A DNA stretch of 64,000 nucleotides, taken from positions 1 to 64,000 of IMG/VR virus record IMGVR_UViG_3300042339_001097. The stretch is one strand, 5' to 3'. This document shows, in pieces, positions 47,845 through 57,786 of this stretch. A program made the translations under genes and the position numbers. Source of the DNA: a virus. The notes beneath the pieces are model-generated. The model searched no databases. It was not told where the DNA came from and saw only the letters and a list, made by a program, of their open reading frames with translations. Numbering within the stretch: the first letter of the stretch is position 1; each line of letters begins with the position of its first letter.

Positions 47845-48030
47845 ATGGCAGTACTTTCGTCGGGAACTTATACTTATAAGTTAATTAATTATACAGGTGT
47901 GACTAATTGTGAAGCATGTACTTCATCAATACAACCACACCCAATATATAGTAGTATGTCAAATTCTGCAGATACTATTGTTCAATTAACTGCAATAACC
48001 CTTGGTGGATTTAATGGATTAAATAATTAA
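47845..48030 (+). CDS. 61-residue small protein
   Basis: MAVLSSGTYTYKLINYTG begins the product, with two Cys in NCEACTSS and a hydrophobic end (TIVQLTAITLGGFNGLNN). It lies in the late region before 48036 with a 5-base gap and TATTTATA upstream. A minor virion protein is possible. Not recognised. Confidence 0.5.
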   Translation: MAVLSSGTYTYKLINYTGVTNCEACTSSIQPHPIYSSMSNSADTIVQLTAITLGGFNGLNN

Positions 48031-48035
48031 AAAAA

Positions 48036-49304
48036 ATGAGTAAACTAAAACCAATCGGTAGTGAAAAACTACAAGGAATTGAAAAATTACAAAGAATTAT
48101 GGAGATTGCTAGATATAAAGAAACAATTCCAAATTCTATAAATGAAACATCATCAATTGATTACAGAATCACATTGGCTGATGGTAACAGATATTCAATT
48201 GTTAAAGAAAAATTAGGATATATTATTAAAAAAGATATAAATGAATCGACTTCAGAATATATCGACCCTATTAAAAATAGAAAACATTTTTCTTCATATT
48301 CAGCAGCAATGAGAAAATTAAATTTAATGGCTGGTGAAATTAATAGAGTTAATGGTATTAGTGAAGGTATATCTTTATTTACTGAAGATAAAAAATATAT
48401 GTTGAAGACCCCTCAACCAAAGGTTGAAGCTCCAACTGAAGCACCTTCAGATTTACCTCCACCAGCACCAGCACCTGCACCATCACCAGCACCTGCACCA
48501 TCACCTGAATCGTCACCTACTCCTCCATCAGATGATGATTTGGCAATATCTCCAGATGGTTCGTTACCTTCAGATGATATGGGTGGAATGGATGATATGG
48601 GTGGAATGGATGATATGCCTGAGGACGATGAAGAACCATTAGAAGGTGGTGAGGGAGAACCTGTTACATTTAAATCTATCCAAAAGTTAACTGGAAAGTT
48701 AGCTCAAAAGATTAGAGATTATTCAGGTAATGAAGAAGAATTATCAAGTAAAGATGTTAAGTATATTATTAATTCAATATTGTCGGCATTAGACTTAAAT
48801 TTATTAGACGAAGACGATAAAGAAGAAATCTTAACAAGATTTGAAGGTGAGGAAGAGTCCGACTATGAAATGGATGATATGGGTTCAGAAGATGAAGAAA
48901 GTGATGAATTTGATGTTGATTCAGAAGAGGAAACTTCAACAGAGAAAGAACCAAAACTTGAAGAGATGGGAGAAGCGGATTATTTAGACGGAATGTTTTC
49001 TAAAGTTTTCGGAGAGTCTCAAGTAGATAAAATTTTGAAAAAATATGTTGTAGTTAATGAAAACGAAAAAAAGTTCATTAAAGAAAAAAAACAAGAACAA
49101 AAAGTTATTTCAGAATCAAGAAAAGTAAGATACTCAAAAGAAATTGAAAGGTTATCATTAACTGAGGCTCAATCTGAAATATCAAAAAAGATTGTTAGCA
49201 ATTTCCCATTTATTACTTTTGTAGGTAAAACTAATAAAGGTAATTTAGTGTTTGAAAATAAAAACAAACAACTTAAGGTATCTCCACAAGGTAATATCCT
49301 ATGA
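48036..49304 (+). CDS. late-region protein with Pro/Ala linker and acidic domains
   Basis: The 422-residue product has a 40-residue N-terminus ending NSINE/TSS, a structured region, then a Pro/Ala/Ser linker (residues 140-170, PPPAPAPAPSPAPAPSPE), an Asp/Gly/Met segment (DDMGGMDDMGGMDDMPED), a helical domain and an acidic stretch with a basic C-terminal region (FPFITFVGKTNKGNLVFE). The ATGA overlap with 49301 couples it to the next gene. Location just before the terminase suggests a structural or assembly role. No family recognised. Confidence 0.6.
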   Translation: MSKLKPIGSEKLQGIEKLQRIMEIARYKETIPNSINETSSIDYRITLADGNRYSIVKEKLGYIIKKDINESTSEYIDPIKNRKHFSSYSAAMRKLNLMAGEINRVNGISEGISLFTEDKKYMLKTPQPKVEAPTEAPSDLPPPAPAPAPSPAPAPSPESSPTPPSDDDLAISPDGSLPSDDMGGMDDMGGMDDMPEDDEEPLEGGEGEPVTFKSIQKLTGKLAQKIRDYSGNEEELSSKDVKYIINSILSALDLNLLDEDDKEEILTRFEGEEESDYEMDDMGSEDEESDEFDVDSEEETSTEKEPKLEEMGEADYLDGMFSKVFGESQVDKILKKYVVVNENEKKFIKEKKQEQKVISESRKVRYSKEIERLSLTEAQSEISKKIVSNFPFITFVGKTNKGNLVFENKNKQLKVSPQGNIL

Positions 49305-49720
49305 GTTATTTAGTTTTTATTAACGGACTAGGGGCGAATTATAGAGGAAATAAAACTTACGAGTTTATTTTCTCAGAAACGACTGAAGTATTTGGTGATG
49401 ATTGGGATACAAATCCTGCGAATGGGAACCCAACACCACCTGATACCAAAGAAATTAAAAAAGTAGGAGTATTGAATAGAGACGGAATAGATATGGAGCT
49501 CATTCAAAACTCCGATTTTTTTTGTATGAAAGATGCTATTGATAATGTCGTAGCATTAGGATGGGAAAAAGATAGTGATATAGATAATAGATTAGTGTTT
49601 CACTTTGGAATGAGTGAACAACAGGTTAAAGATAAACTATACGAAAAGGACATAATCCTTGAGTATTATAAAGAATTTGAAGAAAATGGTAACAGAAAAA
49701 CAAATCCAAGAAATCATTAA
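49301..49720 (+). CDS. unknown late-region protein
   Basis: The 139-residue product begins MSYLVFINGLGANYRGNK and reads EFIFSETTEVFGDDWDTN and a Met/Asp-rich end, with a middle FCMKDAIDNVVALGWEKD and RLVFHFGMSEQQVKDKLY. No family is recognised, though the pattern is coherent and seen near T4-like terminase genes. Its end overlaps the start of 49686. Confidence 0.6.
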   Translation: MSYLVFINGLGANYRGNKTYEFIFSETTEVFGDDWDTNPANGNPTPPDTKEIKKVGVLNRDGIDMELIQNSDFFCMKDAIDNVVALGWEKDSDIDNRLVFHFGMSEQQVKDKLYEKDIILEYYKEFEENGNRKTNPRNH

Positions 49721-50579
49721 GATGGGTGTTAGTAAAAACACTTTATCAAAAATGACATTGAAAGAAATTAAAAACTTACACGAGAGTATGATAAATGCTC
49801 AAGGTTTTGTCGGAATGGATAAACCTATTGGTAGAATGACTTCAGTTAAAAAATCTGAATCTAAGGAACAAGCAATTCCGGTAAACCCGAATCAAAAAAC
49901 TTATCAAATTGGTGATAAAGGGGCAACAGTTAATGGGGTAACTATTACTCAAGACCCAACAACTAAAAAAATCATGGCAACAACCAAAGAAGGGGAAATG
50001 ATTGAGGGTAAAAAAACAACAAAGAAAAAAGTTGAAAAAAATCCTTTTGCAATTTGTACATCATCATTAGGATTGGAAGGTAAAAAGAAAGATGATTACA
50101 CTAAAGGTGAAGATAAAAAATTTGAAAGATGTGTTCTTGGTGTCAAAAAGTCATTAAAAGAAGGTAAAAATCCATATGAAGTAATTTTGGAACAAAAAAT
50201 GAGAGAGATTGTTGAAGCAAATATAAGACCAGCAATTACTAAAAAAGATTTAATGAATTTAATGAGAAAAAAAGTAACTAAAGAAAATTCAGAAATGATA
50301 GAATCTTCAGGAACTAAAGAGAAAGAAAAAACAAAAGAGAAGGAAAAGACAACTACTCCTACAAGAAAAAATCCTTTCAAACCATCTCCAGATACTGAAC
50401 CAAGACCAAAAGGTTCAGGAACTAAAGAAAAGGAAAGAACTAAAGAAAAGGAAAAAACAACTACTCCTACGAGAAAAAATCCTTTCAAACCAGCGCCTGA
50501 TGCTGAACCAAGACCAAAGGGTGAATTACCATCATATTTGAATTTTGGCAAAATGAATATTAAATTAAAAGGTGAGTAA
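49686..50579 (+). CDS. late-region protein with duplicated Lys/Thr-rich segment
   Basis: The 297-residue product begins MVTEKQIQEIIKMGVSKN and continues with a charged helix. From about residue 208 a 36-residue unit (SGTKEKEKTKEKEKTTTP, TRKNPFKPSPDTEPRPKG) is repeated once with few changes (coding DNA about 50307-50408 and 50415-50517). The end (PSYLNFGKMNIKLKGE) abuts the next gene. A middle CTSSLGLEGKKKDDYTKG resembles the Cys/Lys module seen at 27129 and 63278 only weakly. Start ATG 49686 overlaps 49301 by 35 bases; an upstream start is possible. Confidence 0.6.
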   Translation: MVTEKQIQEIIKMGVSKNTLSKMTLKEIKNLHESMINAQGFVGMDKPIGRMTSVKKSESKEQAIPVNPNQKTYQIGDKGATVNGVTITQDPTTKKIMATTKEGEMIEGKKTTKKKVEKNPFAICTSSLGLEGKKKDDYTKGEDKKFERCVLGVKKSLKEGKNPYEVILEQKMREIVEANIRPAITKKDLMNLMRKKVTKENSEMIESSGTKEKEKTKEKEKTTTPTRKNPFKPSPDTEPRPKGSGTKEKERTKEKEKTTTPTRKNPFKPAPDAEPRPKGELPSYLNFGKMNIKLKGE

Positions 50580-50580
50580 G

Positions 50581-51876
50581 ATGAAAAAAGAACAATTAGT
50601 AAAAAGATTGGTTAACCGAATTAATGAGGCACCTATCGGATATGAAGGACCTGAAAAAATGGCTCCTGATATTCAATCTAAATTTGAAAAAGGTGAAACA
50701 CCTCATTCAGGTAGTAAGGCATTTCCTGAAATCACACCTGAAGGTCCGGATAAACCATCTAACTTTGAACAACTTATTGCATCCCAAAGATTTAAAGATG
50801 TTATCGGTAGATTAAAAAGATATACAGGTCTTGAGGATGTAACATCACAGAATTCAATGATGAGACTTCAGATGATGGTAATGAACGCTATGCAAGAAAT
50901 TGCACAGATTGAATCTGAAAACAAAGAATACTTGGAGGAACTTGCTATTGAACTTGTTCAAAAAGAATTTGGTATTCCTGAAGGAGCATTACAATATGAT
51001 GTAAAATTGGTTAAACCAAATGATATTGACTCAAGTAAGTTATCGGCTAAAGGTGAAGAACCAAGTGATGAAGAAATTGAAGATATGTTTGGTTCTGAAG
51101 AAGAACAAGAACAACTTGAAGATTTTATAGATTCATTTGAAAAATTTGATTTGGAAAAGGCAAAAAGAAGGTTTATCAATTCACTTATTCAGGGTGCTGC
51201 TAAACAATCTTCTTATATGTTTGAATTATTAAACAGAGAGTTAAATGCTATTAACCCAAGATTACTGAATATGTATGGTGTCTTTATGTCATTTGCAGAT
51301 TCTCTTTATTGGTTAATGCCTGACTCAATGGTTCAAGGTATGGCAGGTGGTGGAGAGTCAACATATGGTATGTCTGAGTTAGATGCTAAGACTGACCCAC
51401 CAACAGTAAAGGCTCGTGGTGTTAACTTACCAATCCTTATTCATGAACTTGCTAAAGGTGTTATGGAAATTGCAGGAACATACGGATTACCAAAAGATAA
51501 AACAAGACAAGAAGCTGTAATCAATTCACAAGACACTGTTGTTGGTGAAATATGGGATATGAGACTAGGTCCTGTTATTTGGCAAAAGTTCCGTGAAGCT
51601 TATCCTGATGAATTATTTGATGATGATAAGAGAAACTTACAACAATATTTCCTTGTTAAGTTTGCAGAACTTACCCCAAATGAATTCTTTGCAATGGCTC
51701 GTGAAATTTTATCAAGTTCACCAAAAGGAAAGAAAATGGTAAAAGATATGGTTGATGAAATCATTGCCGAACTTAAAGAAGAAGAATATGAAGATACTAT
51801 GAAAAAATATGAGGATGATGACGACGATGATGATGAGGATTTTGATGACTTTTTAAAAGGATTAGGTATTAACTAA
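50581..51876 (+). CDS. late-region structural protein with tag
   Basis: The 431-residue product begins MKKEQLVKRLVNRINE/A, a short tag ending in the same I-N-E/A as the capsid protein site. It has helical regions (SQNSMMRLQMMVMNAMQE), an acidic stretch, and a longer conserved-looking middle (LMPDSMVQGMAGGGESTY, ARGVNLPILIHELAKGVM) and an acidic tail (DDDDDDDEDFDDFLKG). Its size and position immediately before the terminase suggest a head or neck component. GTG at 50572 is rejected as it overlaps the previous gene; terminator at 51884. Confidence 0.6.
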   Translation: MKKEQLVKRLVNRINEAPIGYEGPEKMAPDIQSKFEKGETPHSGSKAFPEITPEGPDKPSNFEQLIASQRFKDVIGRLKRYTGLEDVTSQNSMMRLQMMVMNAMQEIAQIESENKEYLEELAIELVQKEFGIPEGALQYDVKLVKPNDIDSSKLSAKGEEPSDEEIEDMFGSEEEQEQLEDFIDSFEKFDLEKAKRRFINSLIQGAAKQSSYMFELLNRELNAINPRLLNMYGVFMSFADSLYWLMPDSMVQGMAGGGESTYGMSELDAKTDPPTVKARGVNLPILIHELAKGVMEIAGTYGLPKDKTRQEAVINSQDTVVGEIWDMRLGPVIWQKFREAYPDELFDDDKRNLQQYFLVKFAELTPNEFFAMAREILSSSPKGKKMVKDMVDEIIAELKEEEYEDTMKKYEDDDDDDDEDFDDFLKGLGIN

Positions 51877-51883
51877 AAACTTT

Positions 51884-51912
51884 AAAACCCTTCAGAGATG
51901 AAGGGTTTTCTA
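51884..51912 (+). terminator. intrinsic terminator
   Basis: AAAACCCTT and AAGGGTTTT arms with an 8-base loop, before the terminase promoter. Confidence 0.75.
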
Positions 51913-51929
51913 TTTTATGATAAATTTTA

Positions 51930-51936
51930 TATTTAT
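51930..51936 (+). promoter_or_regulatory. late-type TATTTAT motif for terminase
   Basis: TATTTAT lies five bases before the ATG at 51942, right after a terminator. Confidence 0.55.
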
Positions 51937-51941
51937 AGTAT

Positions 51942-53687
51942 ATGAGTTTATCTAAAGAAGCCGTTTTAATGGAGTATGCCAAGTGTATGAAATCAACACC
52001 ATACGCCCTTAAAACTTATTTACAGACGTATGACAACACTGTTTCAAAGTATGTCCCATTAGAGTTATTTCCTGACCAAATTAGTCTGGTTGAGGATTAC
52101 GAGAATTATAATGAAAATATTGCACTAAAGTATAGACAAGCCGGAGTATCTACGGTAACAGCTGCTTGGTCATCAAAAAAACTTGTTTTTGCTAAAAAGA
52201 ATAGTCCTGAAAAAGTTTTAATTATTGCAAATAAGTTAGATACTGCGGTTGAGGTTGCAAATAAGATTAGAGGATTTACTGACCAATGGCCTAGTTGGGT
52301 TGGTGTTGGATTTTCATCTGAAAAAAACTCACAAAGACATTTTAAATTAACTAACGGATGTGAAGTTAAGGCGGTTGCAACATCTAAGGATGCTCTTCGT
52401 GGTTATACACCGACAATATTAATATTTGACGAGGCTGCATATATTGAAGCAGATAGTGATTTTTGGGCGGCTTGTATGGCATCTTTATCCACAGGTGGTA
52501 AGGTGATAGTTGTATCAACACCAAACGGATATGATGCAATTTATTATGAAATATACGACCAAGCGTTAAAGGGAATGAATGAATTTAAAGTTTCCGAAAT
52601 GGTTTGGTGGAAAGACCCAAGATATGCAAAAGATTTATCATTAGTTAATGTTAAAGATATTATTCATTATTACTTAAATCGTAATGAATATCCTGATGTT
52701 GAAATTATTGAATATAACAATAAAGAAAAAAACTTTGATGAGATAAGACAACTAATTTCACAGGGTTATAAACCAAACTCATCTTGGTATGAGTCAATGG
52801 TTAAAAAACTTAAGTACGATAAACGTAAGGTCAATCAGGAGTTGGAATGTGCGTTTCTTGGTTCGGGGGATAACGTATTTAATTCTGATATGTTGGAAGA
52901 TTTAAGGATAAATATGGTTAAGGAACCTCCTACAAAAATGATGGGTGGTGGACTATGGATTTGGAAAGAACCTGAAATAGGTAAAAAATATATTATGGGT
53001 GTTGACGTATCTCGTGGTGATAGTGAAGACTTTTCAACATTCCAAATTGTTGATTTTGACTCAAGAGAACAGGTTGCTGAGTACGTTGGTAAACTTCCTC
53101 CTGACACTTTAGCTGAAATATGTTATAAATGGGGTAATATGTATAATGCATTTATTGTTGTGGATATCACTGGTGGTATGGGAGTTACGACATCTTTAAG
53201 ATTGAGAGAGTTAGGATATAGAAATGTATATGTTGATGGAGTTGATATTTCAAATAAGTGGCAATATGACCCAAAGGCGACTGAAAAAATACCAGGAATT
53301 AACTTTAATGCTAAACGAGTTCAAATTATTGCAACATTTGAGGAATATTTAAGACATGGGTTTAGAATAAACTCAACTCGTTTATTAAATGAGATGAACA
53401 CATTTATTTATGTGAATGGAAGACCTGACCACCAAAAGGGACAACATGATGACTTGATTATGTCTGTTGCCATGGCTCTTTATGTTGGTGAAACATCATT
53501 TTCATCACTTAATAAGGTTACAAATCAAACAAAAGCGATGATTGACTCATGGACTGTTAATACAAATGAATTTAACAGAAGACAATTCATGGACCCGGTA
53601 ATTTCACAACAACAAGAAAACATTAAACGAGAGGCAACAAAAAGTGACTACGAAAACTATTTATGGTTATTCGGGGGACGAAGATAA
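51942..53687 (+). CDS. terL: terminase large subunit (T4 gp17-like)
   Basis: The 581-residue product has the two-part terminase layout. The N-terminal ATPase carries KYRQAGVSTVTAAW (Walker A type, residues 63-75) and ILIFDEAAYIE (Walker B, 159-169), with the SGGK..VVSTPNG coupling block. The C-terminal nuclease has MGVDVSRGDSEDFSTFQI with metal-binding Asp residues and VVDITGGMG, then HDDLIMSVAMAL. It cuts concatemeric phage DNA and powers its entry into the head via the portal. Sequence style (YRQAGVST, GVDVSRG) fits the T4 gp17 group. No small terminase is obvious upstream. Confidence 0.96.
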   Translation: MSLSKEAVLMEYAKCMKSTPYALKTYLQTYDNTVSKYVPLELFPDQISLVEDYENYNENIALKYRQAGVSTVTAAWSSKKLVFAKKNSPEKVLIIANKLDTAVEVANKIRGFTDQWPSWVGVGFSSEKNSQRHFKLTNGCEVKAVATSKDALRGYTPTILIFDEAAYIEADSDFWAACMASLSTGGKVIVVSTPNGYDAIYYEIYDQALKGMNEFKVSEMVWWKDPRYAKDLSLVNVKDIIHYYLNRNEYPDVEIIEYNNKEKNFDEIRQLISQGYKPNSSWYESMVKKLKYDKRKVNQELECAFLGSGDNVFNSDMLEDLRINMVKEPPTKMMGGGLWIWKEPEIGKKYIMGVDVSRGDSEDFSTFQIVDFDSREQVAEYVGKLPPDTLAEICYKWGNMYNAFIVVDITGGMGVTTSLRLRELGYRNVYVDGVDISNKWQYDPKATEKIPGINFNAKRVQIIATFEEYLRHGFRINSTRLLNEMNTFIYVNGRPDHQKGQHDDLIMSVAMALYVGETSFSSLNKVTNQTKAMIDSWTVNTNEFNRRQFMDPVISQQQENIKREATKSDYENYLWLFGGRR

Positions 53688-53693
53688 CATTAT

Positions 53694-55157
53694 ATGGGAA
53701 CAGGAGATAGAAAAAAATCAGGTAGAATATTTACCGGCTCAAAATTAATTGTTGAGGGCCAAGAAAATTTCGGTTCATTAACCGGTAAATTAAAAAAGTT
53801 TGTTTTTTTAATAAAACAAACAAAGGGTGAACCTGGACCTCCTTTAACTCCAACACCTTCTGTAACCCCGACCAATACTCCAACACCTTCTTTAACTCAA
53901 ACTCAAACACCGACGCCATCTTTAACCCAAACTCAAACACCGACGCCATCTTTAACCCAAACTCAAACACCTACAAACACTCAAACTCAAACACCGACAC
54001 CATCAATAACTCAAACCGTAACGACTACAAACACTCAAACTCCGACACAAACACCAACTAATACTATAACACCAACCAATACTCAAACTGTAACACCAAC
54101 TGAAATATCTTGTGTTTGTTATGATTTAAGTTATATTACAGGAGCTCCTCTCGCTCCTCCACTATCATATAGTGGTATTTCATGTTCGGGAGGTACAATT
54201 ACAGGGTCAATGTTACCTAATACAACAACAAGGTTCTGTGCTAAACAAAATTCAATTAGTGCACCTGGTATTTCAATAGGTATAGATACACCTTTTTGTA
54301 ATGCAGGAGTTTGTCCGACACCTACCCCAACACCAACACCTTCAATAACTCTGACTAATACGCAAACCCAAACACCAACACCAACACCTTCAGTAACTCA
54401 AACTCAAACTCAAACCCCTACTAATACTCAAACCACTACTAATACTCAAACTCCAACACCTTCAATAACTTCAACAATCACTCCTACCCAAACTACTACA
54501 CCGACACCGACAATACCAGAATGTCGTTGTTGGTATTTAACAAACCCTACTGCAGGTGCCTTAAATTATAATTATAACGATTGTTCGGGGACAGTATTTA
54601 TTGGTAATATAAATGCTGGAGAATCAATCCAAGTATGTGCACGAATTGTTAATGAAGATATATCAATAATTAAAGCTAATTATGGTCCATGTACTGGTGG
54701 TACTTGTAATAATGAGACATTTTATGGATTTTTTGGTAATACAGTACCTTTTAATACAGGGTATTGTAATTCATACTCAGCAATTACTTTTACAAATAAC
54801 CCACCAAGTAGTCAAGGATTATTTAGTGGAGGAACTGCATTTTTAGATGTAAACTTTAACTTAAGAAATAATACGAGAAATACAATACCACCATATTTTT
54901 ATCAAGTTGTAGAAGGTGTGGTTTCGACTAGTGCATCTGCTTGTACTAGAAATAGTGGAACTTGTGTTACTAATCAATATCGACTTGAAGCAACAGGAGC
55001 TACTGCAACAGTTAGTATGTCACCTCCATTTGTTGATGCTCCGACATCGTTTACATTACCTAAAAACTATGTAGTATATATGTGTTTGTGTTCAGAACCT
55101 ACTGGAAGTAATCTAAGTGTTACTAATTTAGGTTCATGTCCATATAATATTGGATAA
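53694..55157 (+). CDS. TPTPS-repeat late protein, probable adhesin or decoration
   Basis: The 487-residue product starts MGTGDRKKSGRIFTGSKL. Residues 50-140 and 205-280 are low-complexity Thr/Pro/Ser/Gln repeats (PTPSLTQTQTPTPSLTQT), separated by similar beta-rich Cys-containing domains (SCVCYDLSYITGAPLAPP, ECRCWYLTNPTAGALNYN). The C-terminal part is also beta-rich (TFTNNPPSSQGLFSGGTA). Thr/Pro-rich linkers of this kind are common in Bacteroidetes phage surface proteins; here it lies between terminase and portal, where T4 has no such gene. Role as head decoration or fibre is inference. Confidence 0.65.
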   Translation: MGTGDRKKSGRIFTGSKLIVEGQENFGSLTGKLKKFVFLIKQTKGEPGPPLTPTPSVTPTNTPTPSLTQTQTPTPSLTQTQTPTPSLTQTQTPTNTQTQTPTPSITQTVTTTNTQTPTQTPTNTITPTNTQTVTPTEISCVCYDLSYITGAPLAPPLSYSGISCSGGTITGSMLPNTTTRFCAKQNSISAPGISIGIDTPFCNAGVCPTPTPTPTPSITLTNTQTQTPTPTPSVTQTQTQTPTNTQTTTNTQTPTPSITSTITPTQTTTPTPTIPECRCWYLTNPTAGALNYNYNDCSGTVFIGNINAGESIQVCARIVNEDISIIKANYGPCTGGTCNNETFYGFFGNTVPFNTGYCNSYSAITFTNNPPSSQGLFSGGTAFLDVNFNLRNNTRNTIPPYFYQVVEGVVSTSASACTRNSGTCVTNQYRLEATGATATVSMSPPFVDAPTSFTLPKNYVVYMCLCSEPTGSNLSVTNLGSCPYNIG

Positions 55158-55179
55158 ATTGTTTAATAATCTATAAGAA

Positions 55180-55186
55180 TATTTAT
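55180..55186 (+). promoter_or_regulatory. late-type TATTTAT motif for portal
   Basis: TATTTAT lies nine bases before the ATG at 55196. Confidence 0.5.
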
Positions 55187-55195
55187 AATTAAAAT

Positions 55196-57052
55196 ATGAG
55201 TGAAAATAAACTAACGGTATGGCAACGGTTATCCCAAACATTTGGACCCAATTCTCTTTTGGGTCAGGATTATCCTACGTACAAATATGATAAGAAGGAA
55301 CTTTTAAAGACAACTTCTAAATCTGAATATGATAGAGAGAAATTACAAGCTCAACAAACATATTACTTAGCAAACCAATGGGGTAGGGTTGAGAATAATC
55401 TATATACACAGGCAGTTTACTATGAACCAACTCGTTTAGCGTCTTTTTATGACTACGAGTCAATGGAATTTACACCTGAAATTGGTGCGGCTTTAGACAT
55501 TTATGCTGAAGAGTCAACAACAATTAATCAGGATGGTTTTATGTTACAAATCTATTCTGAGTCAACAAGAATTAAATCTATTTTAGGTGATTTATTTAAC
55601 AATGCGTTAGATATTAATACTAACTTACCTATGTGGATAAGAAACACATGTAAGTATGGTGATAATTTTGTATATCTTAAATTAGACCCTGAAAAAGGTA
55701 TTATAGGATGTATGCAATTACCAGTCATCGAGATTGAAAGATTGGAAGCAGGTATGGGTGCTCACTCAACAGATTCGACAACAAATCCTGAAAAGAAACA
55801 TTTAAAATTCAAATGGAAACAAAAGGATTTAGAGTTTAATACTTGGGAAGTTGCACACTTTAGATTACTTGGTGATGATAGAAGACTTCCTTATGGAACT
55901 TCTATGTTAGAAAAGGCTCGTCGTATTTGGAAACAATTATTGTTATCTGAAGATGCTATGTTAATTTACAGAACATCAAGAGCACCTGAAAGACGTGTAT
56001 TTAAAGTATTTGTTGGTAACATGGATGATGCGGATGTTGAACCATATATCCAAAGATTTGCTAATAAGTTTAAGAGAAGTCAAACGGTTGACCATAAGAC
56101 AGGTAATGTGGATATGAGATTTAATCAGATGGCGGTTGACCAAGATTATTTCGTTCCTGTTAGAGATACTACACAAACAATGCCGATTGAGACATTACCG
56201 GGAGCTGCGAACTTATCAGAGATTGCCGATATTGAGTATATCCAAAAGAAATTGTTAACAGCTCTTCGTGTTCCTAAAGCATTTTTAGGTTTTGAAGAAA
56301 CTGTTGGTGATGGTAAGAATTTATCATTACAAGATATTCGTTTCGCTCGTACCATCAATCGTATTCAAAAGAATATGATTTCTGAATTAAATAAAATTGC
56401 GATAATACATTTATTCATATTAGGGTTTGAGGATGAAATATCAAACTTTACATTAAGTTTAACAAATCCTTCAACACAAGCGGATTTACTAAAGATTGAT
56501 GTATGGAAAGAAAAAATACTATTATTTAAAGATATGGTTGCCGACCCAGGAAGTGGTATTGCGGCAGTTTCTATGTCATGGGCTAAGAAACATATTCTTG
56601 GATTTTCTGATGATGAAATTAAACTTGATTTACAACAACAACGTATCGAAAGAGCCGTTGGTGAAGAACTTAAGAAAACTGCTGAAGTTATTACTCACAC
56701 AGGTATATTTGATAACATAGACAAGTTGTATGGTAAAAAAGAAGGTGAACCGGCTGGAACACCTACTGAAGGTGGGGCAACTGACACAGGAGGAGGATTA
56801 GGAGCACCACCTGATTTAGGAGGAATGGGTGATATGGGAGGAGAGTCACCGGCACCACCTGAATCACCATCACCAGCACCACCTGCAGAAGGAGGGACTG
56901 TACCTGAAAACGATGAGAGAAATAAAGAAAATTTAAATATTTTATTAGAAAATAGAGGTATGTTAAATGAGGATGAATTGATTGATTTGTCAAAAGTTCA
57001 AAATTCTTTAGGTGAAATGGGTACCGAATTAGATAAACTACTAAAGAATTGA
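55196..57052 (+). CDS. portal protein (T4 gp20-like)
   Basis: The 618-residue product reads like T4 gp20: EMTPEIGAALDIYAEEST-type segment (EFTPEIGAALDIYAEEST), NTCKYGDNFVYLKLDPEK, YGTSMLEKARRIWKQLLL, RAPERRVFKVFVGNMDD and the VPKAFLGFEETVGDGKNL block before a long helix. It forms the ring at the head vertex through which DNA passes. The C-terminal 90 residues are Gly/Pro/Met-rich (DTGGGLGAPPDLGGMGDM, SPAPPESPSPAPPAEGG) and then helical, an extension beyond the T4 type. TATTTATA is upstream. Confidence 0.95.
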   Translation: MSENKLTVWQRLSQTFGPNSLLGQDYPTYKYDKKELLKTTSKSEYDREKLQAQQTYYLANQWGRVENNLYTQAVYYEPTRLASFYDYESMEFTPEIGAALDIYAEESTTINQDGFMLQIYSESTRIKSILGDLFNNALDINTNLPMWIRNTCKYGDNFVYLKLDPEKGIIGCMQLPVIEIERLEAGMGAHSTDSTTNPEKKHLKFKWKQKDLEFNTWEVAHFRLLGDDRRLPYGTSMLEKARRIWKQLLLSEDAMLIYRTSRAPERRVFKVFVGNMDDADVEPYIQRFANKFKRSQTVDHKTGNVDMRFNQMAVDQDYFVPVRDTTQTMPIETLPGAANLSEIADIEYIQKKLLTALRVPKAFLGFEETVGDGKNLSLQDIRFARTINRIQKNMISELNKIAIIHLFILGFEDEISNFTLSLTNPSTQADLLKIDVWKEKILLFKDMVADPGSGIAAVSMSWAKKHILGFSDDEIKLDLQQQRIERAVGEELKKTAEVITHTGIFDNIDKLYGKKEGEPAGTPTEGGATDTGGGLGAPPDLGGMGDMGGESPAPPESPSPAPPAEGGTVPENDERNKENLNILLENRGMLNEDELIDLSKVQNSLGEMGTELDKLLKN

Positions 57053-57075
57053 TATTTATATAAAAAAATATAGAC

Positions 57076-57786
57076 ATGAGATTTGGATTAATAAAAACAT
57101 TAGTAGAAAATAAATTAATTGATTCCTTTGTTAAAGGAACTCTTAAAACTGATATGCGACTTTTTGAAAGAAAATTACTTAAAAATAGTGATTTTTGTAA
57201 ATTAATGTCGATATATGATAATTTAAAAGAAAATAAAGAATTAGATAAAGAAACCGCAACTTATTTGGTTGATGATTTATCTAATGAATTTAGACAAATT
57301 AAATTATCTGAAAATACAGTAAATTTTGTTAAAAGTTGGACTAAGGATATTGTACTTGAAAACAAATACAAAACAATTGATGAATTATTTTATGGTGATT
57401 TACTAAAACCTGAAAAGAAATCAATTGCTAAAAAATCAATCGTTGAGTCTTTAGGTAAAAAACCAATAATAAAAGAAACTAAATCTACAAACGTACCAAT
57501 TAGTTCAATGTTAAAAGTTGCTAATAAAACGGCTGAAAAATATTTAGAAAACCTAACTGAATCTGAAAGAAATTCTGTTAAAGAAATTTTATCATCAAAT
57601 GATGAAAATTTAAAAACAAAATTTACAGAATTAAAAGAAACTGCAATTCAAAAAATTGACACTCTTATTTCAGAGTCTGATGAAGAACTATCAAAAGTTT
57701 TATTAGAAACAAAAGAAAGACTTACAAATGTAAAACATTCTAAAAAAGAATATATTAAATTAATGAATTTAACACAAAATTTATAA
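57076..57786 (+). CDS. charged helical protein, probable prohead core component
   Basis: The 236-residue product (MRFGLIKTLVENKLIDSF at the start) is Lys/Glu-rich and helical throughout (DEELSKVLLETKERLTNV). In T4 the small core proteins gp67 and gp68 lie between portal and protease; position and composition suggest a similar role, but the similarity is not at sequence level. Its terminator lies inside the antisense bS21 gene. Confidence 0.55.
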   Translation: MRFGLIKTLVENKLIDSFVKGTLKTDMRLFERKLLKNSDFCKLMSIYDNLKENKELDKETATYLVDDLSNEFRQIKLSENTVNFVKSWTKDIVLENKYKTIDELFYGDLLKPEKKSIAKKSIVESLGKKPIIKETKSTNVPISSMLKVANKTAEKYLENLTESERNSVKEILSSNDENLKTKFTELKETAIQKIDTLISESDEELSKVLLETKERLTNVKHSKKEYIKLMNLTQNL

